Source: Thermomucor indicae-seudaticae (lineage: Eukaryota > Mucoromycota > Mucoromycetes > Mucorales > Lichtheimiaceae). Taken from it: a stretch of DNA of 53,264 nt. The stretch spans positions 1 through 53,264 of the forward strand of contig JSYX01000212.1 in NCBI GenBank assembly GCA_000787465.1. Direction: 5' to 3'. Positions 33,021 to 41,928 of the stretch are shown here, piece after piece (within the stretch, counting starts at the first letter, position 1; each line of letters starts with the position of its first letter). Both the position numbers and the translations under genes were made by a program. The notes below the pieces were generated by a model that was given only the letters and a program-made list of their open reading frames with translations, had not been told where the DNA came from and made no database searches.

Positions 33021-35064
33021 TATTATTTCCTGTACTGAAGCTGTTTGGGTTTTTCTCCCTGAAAGAAGTCCTGAAAGAGGCAAGTCAGCAAGTCACGCAG
33101 GGCTTGTACCCACCTTCATAATGCGCTGAGACAAGTCGCATTCAGGAACGCGGCGCATTCCAAAGATCGTTTCGCCATTGCACGCACTTTATCAAAGCAG
33201 AAACTGTTGCGATACTGACAGCGAATGCAGAATTTTCCAGAGACAAACAACGAACTGTTACATGTCGCGTCAGTGGACATTGCCAGCTTGAGCACTGGAC
33301 CTGTAGAAATATCAGCCTCCACCAGAAAAAACGCTTGCATAAGAGAATGTCTAGAGATCACATCAACGGCCGGAATCAGTCGGCTGGATTTGCTGGGAAA
33401 GGCACAACTTGCATTATGCATTTGTCTCTGAACTATATCAGCATACGTATGCTTTATCAGTTTGTTGAGAGACTTGGATCCGATGAACCTCCTTTAAATG
33501 AAACCTGACGGAACATATAGCTTGTCTATGGGCGCTCGCGTCGAAGTTTACGCGTACACGACTTAAAGAAAGACTGACTGGCTAGACAGGGGCCTTATCA
33601 AAGTGATTAAGGACATTGATTGCGCGTGATAACTTTTTCAGCATGCTCTGAGAGGAACTGTTATCAGATGGGTCTCATTAACCAGTTGAATTAGCAACCT
33701 TATATCGACATGAGAACTTCTGCAGGGACCCAATCCACATGGATCCGCGGAACGCGCGCGTGCCCTCTCTCTTGTTGAACAAGGAAAAGGGTTTTTGACA
33801 TGTAATTAACTCTATCGCGACATGCATGCCAAAGTGGTGGTTCCGGGGAATGCCGGAGAGAGCGCTAATTGGGAGGTCCTGATACCAGCAGCAGCAGGAC
33901 GACCAAGAAAATGTTCCCGAAATCCGGCGTGGTCTTGCACCAACCTCAGGGCTCTGTGCAGATGCATATTTACTTGTGGAACTCTCAATTGCTTGCTCAA
34001 AAAATATGACAGAAGCAGACGCTCGTTTTTTTTTTCTAGACATTCGGGCAAAAAGTCCACGTCAAGCTGAGGATGACAACGATTGGTCACGAAAATGATA
34101 TCACGCTGCATGGTCATTCGAGATGAGTGAGAGCCTTTGTACGACAAGCGGGTCGGCTCGAGAATATACGGGCGGATCGTCAATAAGATGTAACCTCGTT
34201 CTTGTTTGTATTAAGCAGACTGAACGCACTTGTTATTGTTATCCGCATGCAGAGAGGAAAACAATAAGAGCTCCCTCAGTATATGTTCTCCGTCCTCTTC
34301 ACAGCATCCATTTGTCTGTGAGTCATATGCATACATATATATACATGTTTTTTTTCTTGATGATAGCGTAATGTGTGACATTGGGGGGAGAGAGTGGTTG
34401 CAAGCTCGAAACTTTCTTTACCATCATCTGATCCTTGTGCCTCTGCCATGGTCCCTTTTTTTGTTTGTTTGGCATTTTTTAATTAATTTCGCAAAAAATT
34501 TAAATGCATCATGGTCACGTTACCTCTTGTTTTCTTGTGCATTGCAGAGATCAGCGACGATGGAACGTTATCAAGAAAGAAAGAAAAGTGGTATTTGCCA
34601 CCAGACAGCCACCCCCCAAACAAACTTGCTTCAAGGTCAGCCAGCCGAATGAGGCGATCTTTGCACAACGACAGCCATGGTGACACGATGTTTTCATATT
34701 CCGCGCATAGCGGCGGAGTTGATGGTTGCATCCGCCATCGTTTTATTTTACGAGATCAATGACCAAGAAAACGAAAAAAAAAAAAAAAGAGAGAAAAACA
34801 TAAAACAGGAAGACATGGAGAGAGAGAAAAGAGTTCCTTGTTTTGAAAAAATATAAACAACGCGTGCTAATTGTTTCATCAAGTATGCAGATGCGAGCAA
34901 GTGTTGGGTCGGTGATGAATCCTGCAGCTCGGCACCAATACTTGGGTTGGACCACCTGACAAGATGCATTCAAGACCGACACCCATATTTATATGAATCG
35001 TGGTTGGAAAAACAGCGGATCCCTTATCTCTTTTTTCCCTTCTTCCTGGTTTCCATAACATCAT
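33021..35064. other. Long gene-poor stretch
   Basis: About 2 kb without a supported gene. Minus-strand frames at 33116-33421 and 33812-34183 are open for 101-123 codons but have no recognised domain and overlap equally long plus-strand frames. There are T- and A-rich runs (34330-34510, 34765-34800). It could hold decayed element sequence. Confidence 0.45.
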
Positions 35065-35827
35065 ATGCTTCGCGTACACTCTGTTCTCTATCTCCAGCAT
35101 GTCTGGACGCGACCTGTCTGTGAAGATATCCCAGAAGAAGCCGAGCCTGAATGTCAGAAATCCGTCTTGTCGACTGTGGAAGAACATGATTCCCTTATCA
35201 TCATCGAGCAAAACGATGAACAGGTCTCTTCTTCTTCTCCAGCAGAGCCAGGTACGTATAACCCCCCATACTTTCTCAGTTAGACAGACGCAGACTAAGA
35301 TTCTTGTTATCGTAGTGACAATAACCGAGGAACCGGCTCCATTGCCACAAGTCGCGGAAGAGCCACCTGCTGCTGCTGTTGTCCAAGAAGAACAACAAGA
35401 AGTGAAAGAAGAACTGACCCCTCAAAAGGAAGACGAGGAGGAAAAAGAAAAAGAACTAGAAGTGGCGGTGGAGGCAGCCAGCCAACAAGAAGAAGAAGAA
35501 CACCAGCCTATCACGCAAGACAGTGGCATTTCCAGTTTCGAACACACCAAGCGTGACAGCCGCGTGTCATCCTTATCGCCCATTGCCGAAGAAGACGATG
35601 ACAACAAGAGCCACCGCAGATTCTTTACCACCATCGTGCCTATCCTTACCCGCTCCTCCTCCTCCTTTGTGGACGACGAGATGCCACCCACGCCCATCTC
35701 CCTGCGCTCCACTCAGAAATTCCAGTCCAAGCTTGTCAAGCAGCGCAGAAACATTTCCAAGAAGTTGAAGCGTGCCTTTTCCGTCAAAAGTGCTGCTGTC
35801 GGTGCTGCCAAGCGTGCCACCATGTAA
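35065..35827 (+). CDS. Hypothetical Glu-rich protein with basic C-terminus
   Basis: Two exons: 35065-35251 and 35316-35827 (intron 64 bp, phase 1); 232 residues. I do not recognise the family. After an N-terminal segment (MLRVHSVLYLQHVW) the protein is strongly acidic, with Glu/Pro/Gln-rich runs over residues 60-140, then a Ser-rich part with SGISSFEHTKRDSRVSSLSP, and a basic tail of about 45 residues (KLVKQRRNISKKLKRAFSVK). An alternative start at 35100 begins MSGRDLSVKI, but that frame does not join the acidic exon. The pyrimidine-rich sequence ending at about 35097 could be an acceptor, so a 5'-UTR intron is possible. Short acidic/basic proteins like this are often fast-evolving; a role in binding membranes or nucleic acid through the basic tail is conceivable but unsupported. 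Confidence 0.62.
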
Positions 35828-35942
35828 ACAAAAAGAAAAAGGCCCCCCTTTTCTCTCTTATCTATCGTTATATATGTATACAACCATTCATTTTTTCGCT
35901 GTCTGTATAGTTATTTTTTTTGTTCCATGCATATATACATAT

Positions 35943-35960
35943 CATATATATATATATATA
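35943..35960. repeat. TA microsatellite
   Basis: TA dinucleotide tract in the 3' region between the Glu-rich gene and the convergent bZIP gene. Confidence 0.8.
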
Positions 35961-36045
35961 CCCCCCTCCCGCCTTCTACCAACATGCATTTCTTAAACCC
36001 TTCTCCTCCTCCTGCTTAACGATTCAAAAAGGAACAATGGTATTT

Positions 36046-37027
36046 TTATGGGTAGTTCACACTACTCTTGGATAAAATGTGGGGTTCTACAATGCCATTG
36101 GCTTTCGCGACCGGACAATCTTTGTGAGCCAGCAACAGCGTCTTGAGGTTCAAGATCTCGTCGCGCAGCATATTCACTTGTTGTTCCAGTTTCTCGTTGT
36201 CCACATTGAGGTATTCGACACGGTGCTGCAGATCAGCAAGCCATTGTTTCTTGCGTTGCCGGCATTTCAAAGCAGCTACGTATTACATGCTATCCATTGA
36301 GTCTTTCTTTTTTTGCGCAGGATGAATCATTTGTGTGCAACCAAACCTTGCCGATTTCGTTCTAAAAAGTTTCTCCGCCTCTCTTCTTCCTCACTCTGTG
36401 GTAGTGGTGGTGGTGGTGGCGCGGAAGGAATCATGGCTACGGTGCGCCGTCGGCCGGATGGTAGTATTGTGGTGTGATCCGTCAAGGCTGAGTTGTGAAA
36501 ATCTGGCATACTTTTACGATGACCCACGACGGGGCGAGGTTGCATAAACTGTTCTGGCGCAAGCTGACTCGTGGAAAAATTCGCTGAAATCAAACAGCAG
36601 TCAGTCAGTCAGTTGATTCAAAGAAGAAGCATATAGATCATTTGGCCGCCAACCGACCTGCCATGGAGTGAGCCATGGGCGTCCTGTTTGTAAACTGCTG
36701 TGGAATCGGTTTAGGAAAGGCCACTGCTGCTGACGATGATGATGAAGCTACCGATGCCGCCGCTGACGACAATGACCAAAATGCGGCTGACGTCGAGGAG
36801 GGTGATTCACATGGTTGTTGTGGCACGGGTTGCACCATGGGATCAGACGAGTGGACCAAGCTGGACAGGATGCTGTCAGGATCCAGCGTGTCCAATCCGC
36901 ATTGCTCCAGAACTTGCGTCATGTTCGCTTCACCACCACCGCCGTCAGACTGAGCCCCGGGTTCTGTGAAGCAAATAGTATTCATGCTCGCGTCTTTCCA
37001 TGGTAAGTACAATGGGTCCTTACCCAT
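36046..37027 (-). CDS. ATF/CREB-type bZIP transcription factor
   Basis: Exons 37027-36658, 36583-36347 and 36275-36046; 278 residues. The basic region is split by the last intron: ERNRQ joined to AALKCRQRKKQWL, the ATF/CREB signature N-x-x-A-A-x-K-C-R. A leucine zipper follows (LQHRVEYLNVDNEKLEQQV, MLRDEILNLKTLL). Such factors control stress, mating or development genes in fungi. The N-terminal half is Ser/Ala/Pro-rich and acidic (LDTLDPDSILSSLV), probably an activation region. The first 60 coding bases (37023-36964) have a GT donor and CACAG acceptor, and are also open and in frame. Splicing them would give a 258-residue protein starting MEPGAQSD. The gene is 35 bp short of an upstream in-frame ATG at 37048. 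Confidence 0.87.
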
Positions 37028-37262
37028 GATAAAAATTTTCCGTAACAAAGAGACCTATCTCGTTTACAAAAAGAGAAGGATGCAAAAGGGCAGGTATACG
37101 AGATGTTCTACATAATTCACCGAAACCCACGTTTAAATAACAAATCGAGTAAGACATCCCCCAGTTTCGTAACTAATTGTAACAGCGCCAAACACGAATA
37201 AAGCGCTCCATGTTGATCGTGTATGCTATGTACATTTACAAACTGGATAGATAGAGGAAGCA

Positions 37263-38872
37263 TCAGAAACCGACAAAGACAGCAGCACCGCTACCGGGCT
37301 TCGTAGCCAACACGGCATCGTCCAGTTCTTCACTGGAGAGTTCAGGGAACTTCTGGCGATAGTAACCTTCCTTGATGGCGTCAATTAATCTAGGCACGTT
37401 GGGCTCTGTCGTCAGCATGACGGTACAACCGCCCCAACCAGCGCCCGTCAAGCGCGCTCCATACGCGCCATTTTTCCGTGCAATTTCGCAAATTTCTTCG
37501 ATTTCAGGGCATGAACAGTTGAACATCTTTGCGCACGACTCTTGCGACGCATTCATGATGGTTCCCAGGACTTGCAATGTGTCTTCCGCAGACGATGGCT
37601 TCTCGCACACAGCCGCAAACTCCACCACGCGACGCGCTTCCGTCAGGACATGGCGGGTGCGCTGCACTAACCGGAAATAGTCGGTCTCCACGGGGAATCG
37701 CGTCATGTACTTTTCCTGGAGCGTCTTGCTGGACCATCCAATCATATTCGCGACTTCATCCAGACTGTAGCCTTGGCCGTTGCTCTGGTCTCGAGGGAAC
37801 AGCTTGTCCAATTGTCCAATCAGATCATCAAACTTTTCGACCTCAGAGGAAAGACATGAATCCTTAAAGTAGGCATTGAACACTTCCTTGAGCGAATCGG
37901 TCGGTTCCGCGAGTCCGAGCGCCTTGCTGAGGAATAAGGCGGCCATCTTGGTCTCCACCACGCGCAGGTTGTAGTTTCGGGGTGCAGTGACAAACTTGTC
38001 GGCGGTCACGAGCGTGTTCGCGATCACAAACGCCAGAGGAGGCTCGGTCGAGGGCAGGCGGACCAGCCGCGTCGAGAGGCCCGGAACGAACTCGACGTGA
38101 AGCGCATACTGCTGCTCGGAAAACACAGACGCGCTCTGGTCCATACCGCCCGAGTTCACACCCACATTCCGCTCGGCCACAATCGCAATCTCGGTCAATT
38201 CTTGCTTGGTCAGCGGAAGCTCATTCGCGACAATCACAGCCAAGGCCGACGCGCACACAAAGGCCGCAGACGACGACAGACCCGAGCCTGCAGGCACAGT
38301 GCCGTCCACGAGCAGATACATTCCCTTGGGCTTCTCAAGGTTCTCTGCACGTTCAAGCATGCCCTATAACAAACCGTCCCATTTATTTCTTGACCTTGTT
38401 ATCGGATAATTTTACTTTTTACCTTGTAACCGCACTTGAAGTAGTTTGACCATTCGTGTTTGGTGGCATCAATGGTGACGACCGTTCCTTTACCCTCAAA
38501 GTCAAACTCTCTTGACTTGTACTTTGGATTCACGTTGGCAAGTCGCACGATCGAGTCCTCGGTCGTGGTCGCGACAGCAATGATAACGTCTCGTTCAATG
38601 GCCATGGGCATCACACCAAAGCCGCAATAGTCAATGTGTTCACCGATAAGATTGACCCGGCCAGGGGACCGTGCAATGAATTCAGGCTTGCGCCCGTAGA
38701 GCTTGGTAAACTTTTCCACCAAAGCATCGTAACGTGCTCTAAGTAAGGGAAATGTGTTGGCCAAGTTATTTTTTTGGCTGGTTTTCTTTTTTGCCCTGTT
38801 TTACCCTTGCTTTGCTACCGCCGATGTGTCGTATATCTTGTCAAGAGAATCGTAGGTAGGAACTCGAGCCAT
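37263..38872 (-). CDS. GAL1: Galactokinase (GHMP kinase)
   Basis: Three exons: 38872-38805, 38738-38423, 38363-37263; 494 residues, typical for fungal galactokinases and human GALK2. The enzyme phosphorylates galactose (or N-acetylgalactosamine in GALK2) with ATP, the first step of the Leloir pathway. The galactokinase signature GRVNLIGEHIDY is at 49-60, the GHMP ATP-binding loop PAGSGLSSSAA at 152-162, the catalytic Asp203 in NSGGMDQSA, and the third GHMP motif GARLTGAGWGGC near residue 430. The closest pattern is the GALK2/Gal1 branch (FGVMPMAIERDVI). The start exon codes 22 residues before the conserved ARYDALVEKF. The gene lies between two bZIP genes and is divergent from the PAP1-type one. 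No other galactose-pathway genes are nearby. Confidence 0.94.
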
Positions 38873-39451
38873 GTTCGCAGGTATCAAGTAAGTGGGAAGA
38901 ACAAAAAGTGGCAAACAGATTGATTTTTATCAGGTTTTTAGATTGTCGGAGCACAAAGTTGCTTTCATAAGCAAGTTTGCGTAACGCGAATCATCGTCAC
39001 GAGTGCCGATTCCGAGGAATCCCAACAGTGAAAGGCTCCCTCTCTCTTTCTCTCTATGTCTCTGACCATAGTTTGCCAATGTGGATACGTCCGCGAGATG
39101 AAAACGAGACAGTACAAGGATACTTTAGTGGAACGAACGAAAAAAGGTACGATCGAATCCTTTTCTATATACGCTATCACTGTAATTCGTCCCAAAACAA
39201 TGGAGATTGTATCCGTCCAATCATCGTTCGCTGCCCACTTTTCTGTCATCAGGGTCACCCTCAGTTTTTTTTGCCTCACTTTTCTCTTTCCCCACAATGT
39301 ACCCTTCCCCGCCACACCAAACCATGTTCTTCAAACCTTCATTGCCACCCCATTTCGCCATGCAAGCAACGAGTCCCGGTAATTGCTCTGCTTTCCCCCC
39401 TCACATATCATTTGGCTGCAGACTAAACCATAACAATATACAGAGCATAAA
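38873..39451. promoter_or_regulatory. Divergent region galactokinase / PAP1-type bZIP
   Basis: About 580 bp between divergent starts, with pyrimidine-rich tracts near 39040-39060 and 39250-39330. Both promoters should lie here; no defined operator was found. Confidence 0.45.
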
Positions 39452-40252
39452 ATGGCCCCACCTATAGAACATACGCCATGGGTGCCAGCAGGTAAAATAA
39501 TAATGAACCGACCATCCACAAGAAAGAGAGCTTATATTCTGTAAGAACCGTTGCATCCACTGCCACCACTGACGTTGCCTCTTCCTCCTCCTTCTTCTAC
39601 GCAACCCTATCAAGCAGTCGCCACAACAACAACTACCACCACCAAAAGCAACCGTGTCGTTATTCCATCCAAACGTGCAGCACAGAACCGGGCGGCCCAG
39701 AGAGCTTTTCGCCAGCGACGGGATCGTTACGTAAAAGACCTGGAGCGCAAGGTGAAAGAGATGGAAGGATGGCCAGAAGAAATGGAAAAACTGCGTGGAG
39801 AAAACGAGCAATTACGGAATACCGTCAAGGCCTTGGAACGTCGAATAGCTGAGCTCACAGGCGGGGAACCGACCACGCCGCCGTCCGCCAATACGACGAC
39901 GACATCCTCATCATCACCGTCTATCCCACAGTCTCCTACGAGTCCTCTACCCGATCATCATCAGAAAAGCAGTAGCACCAGCAACTTTACAGTCGATCAT
40001 TCACACGCACCCCATGAGGGTGACACAGCCACCACCACCGTCCATCCACAACCATTGCCTCCTCCTCCTGATTTCTGGACTCTGGACAGCAACTTTGACC
40101 TGGACTTTGCGTTTGACTCTGTATTTCCGGATGATTTCGTGGATAATCACCCAATGTCCGATGAGGTCCTGGATGACCTGTTTGCCATGCTTCAGACACG
40201 ACAGCGACCGCAGATACCCATACAACCATCATCGGAACATCCCCTTTTATAA
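39452..40252 (+). CDS. PAP1/YAP-type bZIP transcription factor lacking cysteines
   Basis: Two exons, 39452-39491 and 39546-40252 (intron 54 bp); 248 residues. The basic region (KRAAQNRAAQRAFRQRRDRY) has the N-x-x-A-Q-x-x-F-R signature of the fungal AP-1/PAP1 class, followed by a zipper (VKEMEGWPEEMEKLRGENEQ, LRNTVKALERRIAEL). The N-terminus is Pro/Leu-rich. The C-terminus is acidic and aromatic (DFWTLDSNFDLDFAFDS) and ends with LDDLFAMLQ, which could serve as activation or export motif. There is no cysteine anywhere in the protein, so the disulfide-gated nuclear retention known for Yap1/Pap1 cannot operate. It may resemble the shorter Hap4-like or Yap-paralogue regulators. An AATAAA lies at 40274-40279 after the stop. 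Confidence 0.9.
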
Positions 40253-40273
40253 CAATGACGAGATGTACTTTTC

Positions 40274-40279
40274 AATAAA
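40274..40279 (+). terminator. Probable polyadenylation signal of the PAP1-type gene
   Basis: AATAAA found 22 bp after the stop codon, in the short gap before the convergent secreted-protein gene. Confidence 0.5.
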
Positions 40280-40358
40280 GCCCTTCTTTTATTAGTCATG
40301 CACTTGTTTTGATTCAATAAGCAAAGAAAGAGAGGGGAGCAAAAGAGACTGGTCAGAG

Positions 40359-41263
40359 TTAACGGGTGCCAGTACTGGGACATGTTTCATTCAACATGGC
40401 CAAGCAGTGGAGTGCTGTTTGCTGATAAGCAGGGACATGGATTTGGCTCAGGGTGTTATTGAAGGTCTGGACATCGATGGTCTGGTTTCGAGAGAGCAAA
40501 GCAGCAAAATCACTTGTGTTGTCCGGGTCGCAGACATCCGTAGGACGAACATTCGCGTCATCTAGATAAATGACAATGAAGCCGCCAATTGATCTTTATC
40601 AAGAAGGAAAAAGCAGGACTTACGGCTAGTCCAGAAAAAGACGGTCTTGTTATCAGCAGCGGCTGCATTCAGTGGCACGTCCAAGGTCGGGATCGATGCC
40701 AAACTAAAAAGCGTGGTGCGGCCGTCAACTGTCAGAACCGACCAATTGCCTTGGAAAAAAAAAGGAATGAATGATCGTTTCCTTTTCTAAATTTATATAG
40801 AGATATGTACCTAGATAGAACTGGAAGCTGTATTGGTGCTGCGAAACATCAATGTCCGGAGTGGGTGGCCGGAGCTGAAGAATGCCATTCGCGCGCAGCT
40901 TTCCGAGCGGCTTCTGGGTCGCCGTCGTCGGGACCAAGACGCAGGACGAGTCCACCGCAAGCGAAGACCGGGAGTTGGCCAGCATATCGGTTGTCTCACA
41001 CACGCATCGGGTATGGTATTGGTCACTGATGTGCTGCATGAAACTCTGAATATTCGGCGAAACAGCGGTCGTGAACCCTTATCATGCGTCCTTTTTAACC
41101 AGCATACTACTACGAAAGAGCGAGAAAGATACTACTACTTACAGCGACCATTAAACTCACTCAGATTCGTGGTGTTTGGATAAATACCACCACCAGCCTG
41201 ACGAGGCAACACGTACGCTTGGACAGCCACCAAAGATGCCAGAAGAATCAACAAGAAATGCAT
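40359..41263 (-). CDS. Small secreted glycoprotein of unknown function
   Basis: Four exons: 41263-41143, 41077-40811, 40749-40624, 40561-40359; 238 residues, introns 61-65 bp, all phases close. A clear signal peptide (MHFLLILLASLVAVQA) starts the protein. The mature part has several N-glycosylation sequons (for example NTT, NLS, NWS, NKT, NQT, NET) and a handful of cysteines (TRCVCETTDM, SSCVLV, DVCDPDN, LHCLAML, NETCPS). There is no membrane anchor apart from the signal, and no known catalytic motif. It looks like an extracellular or cell-wall protein. A strong TATA box lies about 40 bp upstream of the start codon, unlike most genes here, which hints at regulated expression. The gene converges with the PAP1-type bZIP, 106 bp apart. 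Confidence 0.78.
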
Positions 41264-41301
41264 CGTTTCTGTTTCTCCTGGGATTCCCTTCCGCCCCGCG
41301 C

Positions 41302-41311
41302 TTTATATATA
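41302..41311 (-). promoter_or_regulatory. TATA box of the secreted-glycoprotein gene
   Basis: TATATAAA read on the minus strand, in a GC-rich surrounding, about 40 bp before the ATG at 41263. Confidence 0.6.
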
Positions 41312-41928
41312 GACAGTTGATGAAACATAGAGTCACCTGCCTGCTTGGCATAGTTCGAGTTGACATCGGTCTTGCGTTGTCTGTGTGTGTGATATATAAC
41401 GTCTCCCTCGCGTAACCCATGCTCGTTTGGGATCTCGGCTCATACGACGCCCGGGCTAGGGTTCGAGCAATGTGGAAGACCTCCCAGAGTCTATGCTTTT
41501 TTCAAGTGACGGGTCTCATACATGGAAAAGCAGCAGGAATACTGGAACATTCGATGACTCGTTTCAGACCAAAGCTGCACATCTGTTTGCACCGACCAAG
41601 AACGTTTACCTGCGACCAAGAAAGACATATCCTTGTATGCAAACAATAACGTGGATGTGTCCTTTTAGCGAGTCTTTTGCATGATACACCACATTGCTTT
41701 ATATACCCAGATCGCTCAAGCTCACCGAAAATAGACCCTACTTGTAATTGTTAAAAGGGTCGCTGTGCTGTGATCACTACCAAGTCAGCAGCAACCTAAC
41801 CCAATGCGACCAAGTAGATTCCCGCTGAAACCGTGATAAACGAGCTCAATGTCTAATGCACAACTTGGATAATGGCATTACACGTTTGTTATTTGGCAAA
41901 ATAAAATACGAAACAAGGCAGACTATCG
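41312..41928. other. Intergenic region, no gene seen
   Basis: About 600 bp upstream of the secreted-protein TATA box and downstream of the Boi-like gene. Short frames only, no domains. Confidence 0.5.

Noticed and set aside
41430..41480. Sequence with GGTTCGAG resembling a tRNA T-loop
   Set aside because: No matching acceptor, D and anticodon stems could be found around it.
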